From JBJHBP01 sp050485645 (GTDB lineage: Bacteria > Pseudomonadota > Gammaproteobacteria > Steroidobacterales > Rariloculaceae): a stretch of DNA of 64,000 bases. The translations under genes were made by a program, and so were the position numbers. The notes below the pieces were generated by a model that was not told where the DNA came from, did no database searches, and saw only the letters and a list, made by a program, of their open reading frames with translations. The stretch covers positions 124,001-188,000 of the forward strand of contig JBJHBT010000002.1 of the NCBI GenBank assembly GCA_050485645.1, given 5' to 3'. Shown here one piece after another: positions 54,004 through 61,962 of this stretch. Numbering within the stretch: position 1 is the stretch's first letter; every line of letters begins with the position of its first letter.

Positions 54004-54807
54004 ATGCCCGCCGACATCGATCGTGAGAAATTCCTGCAACAGCTCGGTGGCGCCGATGCGGCCGATCGCATGACGCACGAAGCCCGGGCCGACGCGCTCG
54101 ACGACGCCCTGCACGCCTCGCTGGCCACCCGATATCCCGACGCTGCCAGGATCGAAGCGCAGATCGCCACACGAAACTACAGACGTGGCGTCGGCAAGAT
54201 CTTCGTAGACCTCGAGCATGGCGGCACAGTTGAACGCCTGCCGCCGATGCCGGCCCGGCCCACGCTGCTCGATTTCTTCGAACACCGCTTCACCCGAACG
54301 CGCGATCACTGTTTTCAGAGCGCGCGGCATGCGATGCAACGCGGAGCCGACGAACAGGTGATACTCGCCTGCCTGCTGCACGATCTGATCCAGGAGATCA
54401 TGCGCACCGACCATGGCTACTGGGGCGCACAGCTGTTCGAACCCTACGTACCCGAACGCACAACGTTCGCCATTCGCTATCACCAGGCTTTGCGCTTCTT
54501 CGCGGATGAGGCGGCAGGCTACGAGTACCCGCAGCTCTACCATCAGATCTACGGCTACGACTATGTCCCGGCGCCGCACATTCAGGCCGACTACGAACGT
54601 GTGCGCGGGCATCGCTGGTACGATGCGGCGCGTGCGGTCACTGTCAGCGACCTGTATGCATTCGCACCGGATGCAGAGGTTTCGATCGATCCGTTCGTCG
54701 ACATCATCGGCCGCCACTTTCGCGAACCACGGCAGGGACTGGGTAACGACGACAGCCCCGTTGCGCATATGTGGCGTACGATCGCCAATCCGGACGCGCC
54801 GCTGTAG
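54004..54807 (+). CDS. HD-domain protein, PhnZ-like di-iron oxygenase candidate
   Basis: 267 residues. HD motifs are visible: TRDHCFQSARHAMQRG, ILACLLHDLIQEIM (the H-D pair), a YWGAQLF helix, AIRYHQALRFF (metal His) and RGHRWYDAARAVTVSDLY with the late Asp. The order matches the HD-type mixed-valent di-iron oxygenases (PhnZ, TmpB, myo-inositol oxygenase) rather than HD phosphohydrolases. The usual upstream Q/E residues differ, so chemistry is uncertain. Last gene of the PadR-led set, 18 bp after the ATP-grasp gene. Confidence 0.7.
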   Translation: MPADIDREKFLQQLGGADAADRMTHEARADALDDALHASLATRYPDAARIEAQIATRNYRRGVGKIFVDLEHGGTVERLPPMPARPTLLDFFEHRFTRTRDHCFQSARHAMQRGADEQVILACLLHDLIQEIMRTDHGYWGAQLFEPYVPERTTFAIRYHQALRFFADEAAGYEYPQLYHQIYGYDYVPAPHIQADYERVRGHRWYDAARAVTVSDLYAFAPDAEVSIDPFVDIIGRHFREPRQGLGNDDSPVAHMWRTIANPDAPL

Positions 54808-54868
54808 CGCACCGGCCCTGGCGGCGCCCGCCACGCGCAGTCACGCCGGGCGAATGCCGCAAGCAATT

Positions 54869-54902
54869 GAATTATCGCTTGATATTTCCTTCACGATAAT
54901 TC
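54869..54902. promoter_or_regulatory. Perfect inverted repeat, candidate operator
   Basis: GAATTATCG (54869-54877) and CGATAATTC (54894-54902) are exact complements with a 16-bp spacer, in an unusually AT-rich patch of this GC-rich region, 105 bp before the small secreted peptide gene. The geometry suits a dimeric regulator; a TTGATA lies between the arms. It could instead be a weak stem ending the upstream operon. Confidence 0.5.
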
Positions 54903-55006
54903 GGATTCGACTGACCTTTCTTCAGGCTTCTCCGGAGACTCCTGGCGGCTGCGCGCCTATTGTGTAGCCGTGGGTTTTGGAGTTTCAGCAGTTCAAGGAG
55001 CAAGCC

Positions 55007-55210
55007 ATGAAAGCCATAAAGACTGTGATGATTGCGGGTCTGATCACACTGGCGCCGTTCGCGGCACAGGCGGAGGAAATCGTCCTCGCATGGCAGACCC
55101 CGGGTTATGTCATCGAGGAGATCGTGTCGGTCGCCAAGCGTACAGCATCGCTGCCGACCGAGCTGAAGGAGCCGGCCGCACGGCCGCAGATCCCCGAAAG
55201 CTGCATGTAA
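55007..55210 (+). CDS. Small secreted peptide
   Basis: 67 residues with AAGGAG seven bases before the ATG, the best ribosome site in the area. A signal peptide (MKAIKTVMIAGLITLAPFAAQA) leaves a 45-residue mature peptide starting EEIVLAWQTPGYVIEE and ending PESCM with a single Cys. No family is recognised. It lies between the ATP-grasp/HD operon and a hairpin terminator, so it could belong functionally to that operon, but nothing proves it. Confidence 0.7.
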   Translation: MKAIKTVMIAGLITLAPFAAQAEEIVLAWQTPGYVIEEIVSVAKRTASLPTELKEPAARPQIPESCM

Positions 55211-55234
55211 TGCGCGGCGTGAACTCTGACCCTG

Positions 55235-55284
55235 CCGGCCGGCGGACTAAGGGCTCTGACCGAGCCCTAAGCGCCGCCGGCCGG
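55235..55284. terminator. Long bidirectional hairpin
   Basis: An 11-bp outer stem (CCGGCCGGCGG with its complement) and a 7-bp inner stem (AGGGCTC/GAGCCCT) close a TGACC loop, with a small internal mismatch. It separates the small peptide gene from the convergent DUF6152-partner gene. Confidence 0.75.
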
Positions 55285-55291
55285 GCATCGG

Positions 55292-56107
55292 TCAGGGGAC
55301 GATCGGACTGGTCCGATCGATGTCAGTGGCTTCACTGCCGACCATCAGTTCGTCGGCGTAGTTGGCCTGCTGACAGATGTACTCGAACAGCTCGGTTCCC
55401 TCTTCACGATTGAGATTGAACCACCCGGTGTAAGGCGCCGTATAGGCACCCGGGTCGTCTATCGTAATTTCGTACCGGATCGTTGCCTGGTCTGTACGGG
55501 TGAAGCGCTCCAGCGTGTGCAGCTGTTTGGTGTGCGGCAGACCGCGACGGTCGAGCCAGAAGTCTTCGTTGAATCCATACGAATCAATGACCAGCGTGTC
55601 ACCCTCCCACCAGCCAATGGAATGACCGTAGTTGGTGGGCGTGAGGTTCCGCGGATGGCCGCGGCCATCCATGTAGACCACTCTGAAGGTATGCGGCCCA
55701 CCAACATCGAAGATGTACAGGCGCTGCAGCTCCGGCAGCTCAACGAACTCGACGCCATAGGGAGTCAGGAACTGGCGCGCGGTACCTGATGCCTTGCAGC
55801 GGGCATGCGGCTCAAGCTCGTGCGCCTGGCGGCTGTCGTAGAGCGCCCTGGCCCAGGGCTGGAACGGGATCTCACTGTAAGTGGCGATCGGATCCGTGAT
55901 ACCGAACATCGGCGTCCAGACGGCGACATCGTCGATCGTCACGCCACCCAGTATCACACGCCCGTCCTCGTTGCGAGGCGCGGGATCAGGGGGCGGCAGG
56001 TTCGGATTTCTGGCTCGTCGCTGCGCATCCGCGTCCAGAGGTGCCATCACGCACAGCGCGGCCGCCAGTGCAACGAACGCAAGCGATCTGACAGCCCCCG
56101 CTCTCAT
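55292..56107 (-). CDS. Partner protein of DUF6152, pair B
   Basis: 271 residues with a signal peptide (LAFVALAAALCVMAPLDADAQ). Family blocks: PFQPWARALYDSRQ, CKASGTARQFLTPYGVEFVEL, FRVVYMDGRGHP, GWWEGDTLVIDSYGFNEDFWLDRRGLPHT and DDPGAYTAPYTGWF. The same blocks occur in the fused protein at 56588 (QPWALALYRHRQ, CKPPGGPRQFQ, GEWQGDTLVVETRGFNEDFWFTNGGLPHT). Its start overlaps the DUF6152 gene by four bases. Function unknown; a periplasmic enzyme or binding protein acting with DUF6152 is inferred. Confidence 0.8.
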   Translation of the reverse strand: MRAGAVRSLAFVALAAALCVMAPLDADAQRRARNPNLPPPDPAPRNEDGRVILGGVTIDDVAVWTPMFGITDPIATYSEIPFQPWARALYDSRQAHELEPHARCKASGTARQFLTPYGVEFVELPELQRLYIFDVGGPHTFRVVYMDGRGHPRNLTPTNYGHSIGWWEGDTLVIDSYGFNEDFWLDRRGLPHTKQLHTLERFTRTDQATIRYEITIDDPGAYTAPYTGWFNLNREEGTELFEYICQQANYADELMVGSEATDIDRTSPIVP

Positions 56108-56517
56108 GGAGTGGACTCGCGGCTGGAAACGGCGTCCAGTGTCTGCCCGGGCTGACCACCGGTTTCCGTGAGAACCACATTGCGCGCATTCAGACGGTTG
56201 CTGCCGTTTCTGGCCAGCCAGCCGTTGACGGTGACCTGTTCACCGATCTTGAGCGAGTCCCGCCGCCAGCCGCGTCGCTGCAAGCCATGCGGCGGGCCCA
56301 TCTCGGCGCCCCAGTTCACCACCTCACCGCTCTCTTCATCGACCACGTTGACGTAGAACCAGACATGCGGGTTGGTCCACTCAATGTTGGTGACGATTCC
56401 GGTGAGCTGTATCGGACGTTCCGCATCGAACTCCGCAGCGAAGGAGTGATGGGCATCCACCGGCCGCAGCAGCATGGTCGCTGCCAGCACGACGACTCCG
56501 AGCATGTACTTTTTCAT
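56104..56517 (-). CDS. DUF6152 protein, pair B
   Basis: 137 residues. MKKYMLGVVVLAATMLLRPVDA is the signal peptide; the mature chain should begin HHSFAAEFD. WTNPHVWFYVNV, VVNWGAEMGPPHGLQRRGW and LKIGEQVTVNGWLARNGSN follow the family pattern seen in the other two copies. The ATG at 56517 has AGGAGG seven bases upstream. It is coupled to its partner gene. The conserved His residues are candidates for metal ligands (inference). Confidence 0.87.
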   Translation of the reverse strand: MKKYMLGVVVLAATMLLRPVDAHHSFAAEFDAERPIQLTGIVTNIEWTNPHVWFYVNVVDEESGEVVNWGAEMGPPHGLQRRGWRRDSLKIGEQVTVNGWLARNGSNRLNARNVVLTETGGQPGQTLDAVSSRESTP

Positions 56518-56587
56518 GTCAGGCCTCCTGAACATACCGTTCTTTCCGGGCAACCGTGTCTCAATAACCGAGTTTCAACGATCCGAC

Positions 56588-57715
56588 CTACGATCGATTG
56601 TGTTGACAGAAATGCACGGGCATCTCCTCCCCGCCGACCCATTGAAGGGTCCAGGTGACGGTCCATGGCCTGGTGTAGGCGCCCGGATCGTCGATCTCCA
56701 GCTCATAACGAAGCGTGTCACTGTCGGGGCGCGAGAAGCGCTCGGTCATGTTCAACTGGCTGGTATGCGGCAGACCGCCATTGGTGAACCAGAAGTCCTC
56801 GTTGAAGCCGCGCGTCTCCACGACCAGCGTATCACCCTGCCACTCACCGACCGAGCGACCGTAGTACAGCGGGTTGTCGTCGTCACCGCCGACCTGGCCC
56901 ACATGATCGCGATCATCCAGGTGAATGATCCGGTAGTTGCGATTTCCGCTGCCGATCAGCACGAACACGCGCCTGTTGTCGCGATCCTCGATCAGCTGCA
57001 CGCCCAGATTGGACTGGAACTGACGCGGGCCGCCCGGCGGCTTGCAGTGCAGGAAGTTCGGATCGTCGCGCAGCGAGCGCTCCTGTCGGTGTCGATACAG
57101 CGCCAGCGCCCATGGCTGAAACGGCGCGACCCGAGAAGCATCGGACGGATTGCGCAGCATGCCGTCTGCGTTCACCGCGACATTCACGCCATCCTCGACC
57201 AGTGTCGTGGCACTGGGAAAGCTCCAGTAGCCGCCGGAACCCTGACCAGGCACCACGCCCAGTGCCGGCTGGCCATCAGGCCAGCGCGGTGTGGGCCGCG
57301 ACTGCAACGGCTTGGTCGGCGGAGCAATCCGCAGGTTGTAGACCTGTCGGTTGGCGGAGGAAAGCACCACGTTCTCGCCCCAGATCTGGCGTGACCCGTC
57401 GCGAGCAGTGATGCCCGACACGATGACCACATCGCCAGGCGAGAGCGTGTTGTGATGCCAGCCCGACTGCTCGAGCTCGACGGGACTGTGCAGCTCCACA
57501 GCCCAGTTGCTGACCTGGTCGCCGTCCTCGATATTGATGAACACATGCGCGTGAGGGTTACGCCAGTCGACGTAAGTCACGACACCCTGCATCGTCCTGG
57601 CAGCCGCCGGATCGAACTTGGCGTGGATCGCATGATGCGCCAGCGCGGCGGCACCCAGTGATACACCAGCAAGACCGATCAGACCGCGTATCATTCCGGA
57701 AACGCGGGTACCCAT
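56588..57715 (-). CDS. Fused DUF6152-partner protein
   Basis: 375 residues. After a signal peptide (RGLIGLAGVSLGAAALA) the mature protein starts HHAIHAKFD; residues 27-125 are a DUF6152 domain with WRNPHAHVFINI and NWAVELHSPVELEQSGW. A Pro-rich linker leads to the partner domain (about 190-375) with PFQPWALALYRHRQ, WQGDTLVVETRGFNEDFW and DDPGAYTRPW. The two halves are separate genes in pairs A and B of this window, so this is a natural fusion. It lies between pair B and the small secreted protein, all on one strand. Function unknown. Confidence 0.85.
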   Translation of the reverse strand: MGTRVSGMIRGLIGLAGVSLGAAALAHHAIHAKFDPAAARTMQGVVTYVDWRNPHAHVFINIEDGDQVSNWAVELHSPVELEQSGWHHNTLSPGDVVIVSGITARDGSRQIWGENVVLSSANRQVYNLRIAPPTKPLQSRPTPRWPDGQPALGVVPGQGSGGYWSFPSATTLVEDGVNVAVNADGMLRNPSDASRVAPFQPWALALYRHRQERSLRDDPNFLHCKPPGGPRQFQSNLGVQLIEDRDNRRVFVLIGSGNRNYRIIHLDDRDHVGQVGGDDDNPLYYGRSVGEWQGDTLVVETRGFNEDFWFTNGGLPHTSQLNMTERFSRPDSDTLRYELEIDDPGAYTRPWTVTWTLQWVGGEEMPVHFCQHNRS

Positions 57716-57717
57716 GG

Positions 57718-58128
57718 TTACTGCCTCTGGACTTCGAACGAGCCGCTGCCGCGCTCACTGCGCCAGGTGCCGGTGATGTACCGGTGCGACAGTGCCAGAT
57801 CCCCGATGCGGCCTTCGATCTGATACCGAACCGCACCACCATCGGCAAGCACCGCTGCAGCCTCGATCCGTACCGTCCAGGTTTCCGGGTCCAGCGTGGC
57901 GTTGCTGATGCGGATATTCTGCGTGCCGGGATTGATGATGCCGGTGATATCGCGGCCGTCCCAATCAAGCACGAGCAGCACGCTGTTACCGTGCGCCTCG
58001 TTGCCGGCCCACTGGCCGATCCATGACCCCTTGAGTGGATGCCCTTCCTGAGCCTGCGCGGAAGCCGCAATGGTGATCGCGGCCACGGCTGTGCACAGCA
58101 GCCTTTTCAACGTGTAAACATGATGCAC
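57718..58128 (-). CDS. Secreted protein of unknown function, first gene of the DUF6152 operon
   Basis: 136 residues from a GTG at 58128 (GGGGGG upstream). A signal peptide (LLCTAVAAITIAASAQAQ) precedes a beta-rich domain: HPLKGSWIGQWAGN, SVLLVLDWDGRDITGIINPGTQNIRISNATLDPETW, then YQIEGRIGDLALSHRYITGTWRSERGSGSF. This looks lipocalin-like and recurs near DUF6152 genes in memory of the group, but no firm family is named. It ends two bases before the fused gene, so they are one transcript. Confidence 0.65.
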   Translation of the reverse strand: MHHVYTLKRLLCTAVAAITIAASAQAQEGHPLKGSWIGQWAGNEAHGNSVLLVLDWDGRDITGIINPGTQNIRISNATLDPETWTVRIEAAAVLADGGAVRYQIEGRIGDLALSHRYITGTWRSERGSGSFEVQRQ

Positions 58129-58155
58129 ACGTATACCCCCCCGAGTTTTGTCTCG

Positions 58156-58161
58156 ATTATA
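58156..58161 (-). promoter_or_regulatory. Candidate -10 element of the DUF6152 operon
   Basis: On the minus strand the sequence reads GTATATAATCGAG, with a perfect TATAAT hexamer 27 bp before the GTG start. The -35 region (TCATCG at 17-bp spacing) is poor, so an activator or extended element may be needed. Confidence 0.45.
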
Positions 58162-58322
58162 TACACGAGTCCGTCGGCCGATGAAACCCGCCGGCAACAC
58201 CCGATCCCTCCCCCGCAGGCCCCTCTCCGTTTGCCACGCCGCTTACCACACCGTTTGACGTGGACGGCCCGCTGCCACAATCATGGCCCGTATTTCCCTG
58301 AGCAAGCCGGAACCGCCCGCCA

Positions 58323-59639
58323 ATGAACAGCATCGAGACAGCACATCCGTCACCGGAAGTCACCGCCCGGGCCAACCGCTCATCCCGGCGGCAAGCACGG
58401 TTCAGAATTGCCACGAGACTACAGGCGCGGCTGATCGCCACGTTTCTGCTGCCAGCCGCCATTGCGGTACACGCCCAGGAAGGCATCGGCGTCGCACCGG
58501 TGATACTGGACGACAGCCCGTACGTATTCGACACCGCCGAACTGCACCCGCTGCGCGTGGACGTGGTGGTGCGCCACATCGAGAACCCCTACAGCTTCGC
58601 GCTGCTGCCCAACGGGGATGCGCTGATTGCGCAACGTGGCGCGGCACTGCGCTATGTGCGCAACGCCACCGCCAGCGACGGATCGGCCGAGCTCGAACCG
58701 GAGCCGGTGACCGGCACGCCGGTATCACAGGGCGTGCTGCTGGGCGGTCTGCACGACATCGCACTGCACCCGGAGTTCTCCGCCAACGGGTTCGTCTACT
58801 TCACCTTCAACCGCGCCGGTGAAGCCGCCGGTGGACCCGGCCCCGGGCAGCGGCCGATCGCCCTGATCGTCGCCCGCGGTCGACTGGCTGATCGCGCGCT
58901 GCACGATGTGCAAGTGATCCTGGATGGCGGAGAACGCTCCGGCGCCAGCGGCTCACGTCTGGCGTTCGCGCCGGACGGACTGCTGTATGTCAGTACCGGC
59001 GCTCCCTTCGGTGACGAAGCACAGCGCACGGACAACATCTACGGCAAGGTGCTGCGCATCCACGACGATGGACGCATTCCGGCCGACAATCCATTCGTCG
59101 ACGAAGCGGGCGCCAGAGCCGAAATCTTTTCGCTCGGACACCGTGACCAGCTCGGCCTGACGGTACACCCGGTGAGCGGCGCCGTACTGGCTGCCGAACA
59201 CGGCCCCCAGGGCGGTGACAAGGTCAATCTCATCCTGCCCGGTCGCAACTACGGCTGGCCTGAATACAGCTTCGGTCGTGAGTACGACGGGCCGATGGCC
59301 ACAGAACGCCCGCTTGGGGAAGACACCGAGCCGCCGCTGATCCTGTGGATGCCGTCCATCGCACCCACCGGCATGGCGGTTTACACCGGCGACCGGATCG
59401 CCGCGTGGCAGGGCAACCTTTTCGTGGGCAGTGCGCGACGCGGGCAGATACCGCGCACCGGCGGTCTTGAACGCATCGTCCTGAACGACGATCTGCAGGA
59501 ACTGCGTCGCGAATCGCTGCTCACCGGACTCCACCAGCGCATACGCGACGTGCGCCAGGGGCCGGACGGGCTGCTGTACGTGATCACCGACGAATCTGAC
59601 GGTGCTCTGCTGAGGCTGTCGCCCGGCGAGCCGCTCTGA
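58323..59639 (+). CDS. PQQ-dependent sugar dehydrogenase (Asd/YliI family)
   Basis: 438 residues. A late hydrophobic signal (RLIATFLLPAAIAVHAQ, about 36-52) is followed by the six-bladed soluble glucose dehydrogenase-type propeller: PYSFALLPNGDALIAQRG, LGGLHDIALHPEFS (catalytic His), SGSRLAFAPDGLLYVSTG, LGHRDQLGLTVHP, EHGPQGGDKVNL and GRNYGWPEYS. Typical members have GHRNPQG; here it is GHRDQLG, a change near the PQQ site worth noting. It oxidises aldose sugars in the periplasm with PQQ. Its last 56 bases overlap the convergent regulator gene. Confidence 0.9.
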   Translation: MNSIETAHPSPEVTARANRSSRRQARFRIATRLQARLIATFLLPAAIAVHAQEGIGVAPVILDDSPYVFDTAELHPLRVDVVVRHIENPYSFALLPNGDALIAQRGAALRYVRNATASDGSAELEPEPVTGTPVSQGVLLGGLHDIALHPEFSANGFVYFTFNRAGEAAGGPGPGQRPIALIVARGRLADRALHDVQVILDGGERSGASGSRLAFAPDGLLYVSTGAPFGDEAQRTDNIYGKVLRIHDDGRIPADNPFVDEAGARAEIFSLGHRDQLGLTVHPVSGAVLAAEHGPQGGDKVNLILPGRNYGWPEYSFGREYDGPMATERPLGEDTEPPLILWMPSIAPTGMAVYTGDRIAAWQGNLFVGSARRGQIPRTGGLERIVLNDDLQELRRESLLTGLHQRIRDVRQGPDGLLYVITDESDGALLRLSPGEPL

Positions 59640-60717
59640 CGGTACGGCGGCGAGGCGGCGCATCCGCCACCGCGGCATCGGCGGCTGCGCCGGCGGCAAA
59701 GGCCTGTCGCAGCGCGCGGAAACGCTTGCGATACTGTGCGGGCGTCAGGCCCACCTTGCGGCGAAACAGACGGCTGAAAAAGCTCGCATCACCATAGCCT
59801 GCTTCGTGCGCAATCGCTTCCACCGCCAGCTGCGATGTTTCAAGCTTCAGTTTGCTTTCTTCCAGTCGCAGTGCGTGCACATATTCCAACGGCGCCATGC
59901 CGGTCGCGGCGCCGAATCGGCGCTTGAACGAGCGTTCCGTCAGACCGCTGAGGCGGACCATGGCCGCTACCGGCGCATCGGTGTCGTAATACTGCGCGAT
60001 CCATTCCTGACAACGCGCGATCACCGCGTCCGTGGACTGCCGACTGCATGCCAGCATCGCGAACGGCTGCTGCCCCACGTGATGCCAGTCCAGCAGATGC
60101 AGGCGGGCCACCTGCATGGCCTCATCGACGCCGGCGAATCGCGCGATCAGGTACAACCCCAGGTCCTGCCACGACGTGCCGCCACCGGCCATGATGAAGC
60201 GCTGCCTGTCGCCGGACACCACCAGCGCACGGTTCGGCTGCATACGCACCCGAGGGAATCGGCATGCCATGGCATCGCAGTAGGCCCAGTGGGTGGTTAC
60301 ATCCAGATCATCCAGCAGTCCGGCCTCGGCCAGCATCAGTGCGCCGGTGCAGGCGGTTGCGAACGTCACGCCGGCCGCATTCCGTCGCCGTAGCCAGTCG
60401 ATCTCGACGTCATGCCGGCCGCGAAGGTCTTCGTCGGGCATCACATTCAGATCGGGGATCACGACCACATCAACCTCGTCGCAGTCGGCCAGAGCCAGCC
60501 CCGGCGAGATCGATAACCCGTTCGCCGTGCGAAACGGCTGGCCGTCCGCGGACACGATCACGGGGCGAAAGCACGACAGGCCCGGCTTTCCGCAAGTCAA
60601 CTGCCCCCAGTCGCGGCCCGCTGATTCGAGCAGCTCATGCATGCCGTACAACGTGGACGCCGTGGATTCAGGGACTGCGAGTACGGCGACCCGCAGAGCG
60701 GTCTGTGTGTGTGACAT
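59584..60717 (-). CDS. GlxA family transcriptional regulator (DJ-1/PfpI plus AraC)
   Basis: 377 residues. The N-terminal DJ-1/PfpI-like half has TFATACTGALMLAEAGLLD, with Cys in the nucleophile-elbow position, and THWAYCDAM. The C-terminal AraC half has two helix-turn-helices: MVRLSGLTERSFKRRFGAATGMAPLEYV and IAHEAGYGDASFFSRLFRRKVGLTPAQYRKRF. A basic, Ala-rich tail of about 30 residues follows. It is divergent from the methyltransferase gene (136 bp), which it probably controls, perhaps in response to an amine-type metabolite as in other GlxA regulators. Confidence 0.9.
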   Translation of the reverse strand: MSHTQTALRVAVLAVPESTASTLYGMHELLESAGRDWGQLTCGKPGLSCFRPVIVSADGQPFRTANGLSISPGLALADCDEVDVVVIPDLNVMPDEDLRGRHDVEIDWLRRRNAAGVTFATACTGALMLAEAGLLDDLDVTTHWAYCDAMACRFPRVRMQPNRALVVSGDRQRFIMAGGGTSWQDLGLYLIARFAGVDEAMQVARLHLLDWHHVGQQPFAMLACSRQSTDAVIARCQEWIAQYYDTDAPVAAMVRLSGLTERSFKRRFGAATGMAPLEYVHALRLEESKLKLETSQLAVEAIAHEAGYGDASFFSRLFRRKVGLTPAQYRKRFRALRQAFAAGAAADAAVADAPPRRRTVRAARRATASAEHRQIRR

Positions 60718-60853
60718 GGCCGGTTCGTCCGGAAAGTGTCTGAAATGACTCTAACCCAGTGCATCGGAGCGGACTAGTCTGCCCGGCGTCGGCAATCGCC
60801 CGACAGGCGACGTCACGGCGCCGGATTTCGTGGCAATTTGGGAGAACAGCGCG

Positions 60854-61942
60854 ATGTGTACCATGACGGCTCAGAAAACCCGATTCGACGACGAAAAAGC
60901 GGCCGCCTTCGGCGAGCGGCTGCTTGCCGCCCTGAACAACGGTGCGCTGTGCCTGATGACCTCGATCGGTCACCGCTGCGGACTGTTCGATACGCTGAGC
61001 CGTCTGCCGGCCTGCAGCAGCGAACAGCTGGCGCAGGCCGCAGGACTCAACGAGCGCTATGTGCGCGAATGGCTGGGTGCGATGGTCACGGCACGGGTCG
61101 TCGACTACGATCCCGATACCAGGTGCTACAGCCTGCCGGCCGAACATGCTGCCTCGCTCACACGCGCCGCCGGTGCCGACAACATGGCCGTGTTCACGCA
61201 GTACATCAGCGGCCTCGGCAGCATCGAAGACGATGTGCTGCATTGCTTCCATGCCGGCGGCGGCGTGCCCTACGAACGGTTCGTGCGCTTTCACGAAGTC
61301 ATGGCCGAGGACAGCGGACAGTCGGTGCTGTCGTCGCTGGAAAGCCACGTCCTGCCGCTGGTCACCGGACTGAAGGACAGGCTGGAGCGCGGCATTCGCG
61401 TGCTCGACCTCGGCTGCGGACGCGGGCTGATCCTGAACCGCCTGGCAGGCATGTATCCGCGCAGCCGGTTTACCGGCATCGACCTGTCGGTCGATGCGAT
61501 CGACTACGCACGCCATGCAGCATCCGGCATCGACAACCTGCGGTTCATTGCACGAGACCTGAGTGACTTCGACTCCACCGCGGAACCCGCGGCCTATGAC
61601 TTCGTCACCACCTTCGACGCGATTCACGACCAGGCGAAGCCTCTCAACGTACTGAAGGGCATCCGGCGCACCCTTGCCCCGGGTGGCGTGTATCTGATGC
61701 AGGACATCAGCGGCACCGGCCATGTCCACAAGGATATCGACCATCCGCTGGGCACCCTGCTGTATACCGTGTCGTGCATGCACTGCATGACCGTATCGCT
61801 CGCACAGGACGGCGAAGGCCTTGGTGCGATGTGGGGCGAGGAAAAGACCCTGGAGTATCTGTACAGGGCCGGTTTCACTTCGGTGGAGACGAAGAAGCTG
61901 GCCCACGACGTGCAGAACAACTGGTACGTGGTCACGCCCTGA
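60854..61942 (+). CDS. SAM-dependent methyltransferase with N-terminal winged-helix domain
   Basis: 362 residues. Residues 1-110 resemble the dimerisation/winged-helix domain of Rv2258c-type methyltransferases (TSIGHRCGLFDTLSRLPACSSEQLAQAAGLNERYVREWLGAMV). The catalytic domain has VLDLGCGRGLILNRLA (motif I), FTGIDLSVDAI (motif II acidic end), FVTTFDAIHDQAKP and TLAPGGVYLMQDI. The methyl acceptor is unknown. The ATG at 60854 is preceded by GGGAG at 9-10 nt; a GTG at 60830 is an alternative. Divergent from the GlxA-type regulator. Confidence 0.87.
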   Translation: MCTMTAQKTRFDDEKAAAFGERLLAALNNGALCLMTSIGHRCGLFDTLSRLPACSSEQLAQAAGLNERYVREWLGAMVTARVVDYDPDTRCYSLPAEHAASLTRAAGADNMAVFTQYISGLGSIEDDVLHCFHAGGGVPYERFVRFHEVMAEDSGQSVLSSLESHVLPLVTGLKDRLERGIRVLDLGCGRGLILNRLAGMYPRSRFTGIDLSVDAIDYARHAASGIDNLRFIARDLSDFDSTAEPAAYDFVTTFDAIHDQAKPLNVLKGIRRTLAPGGVYLMQDISGTGHVHKDIDHPLGTLLYTVSCMHCMTVSLAQDGEGLGAMWGEEKTLEYLYRAGFTSVETKKLAHDVQNNWYVVTP

Positions 61943-61962
61943 GTATCGCCCGCTGCGAGGGG

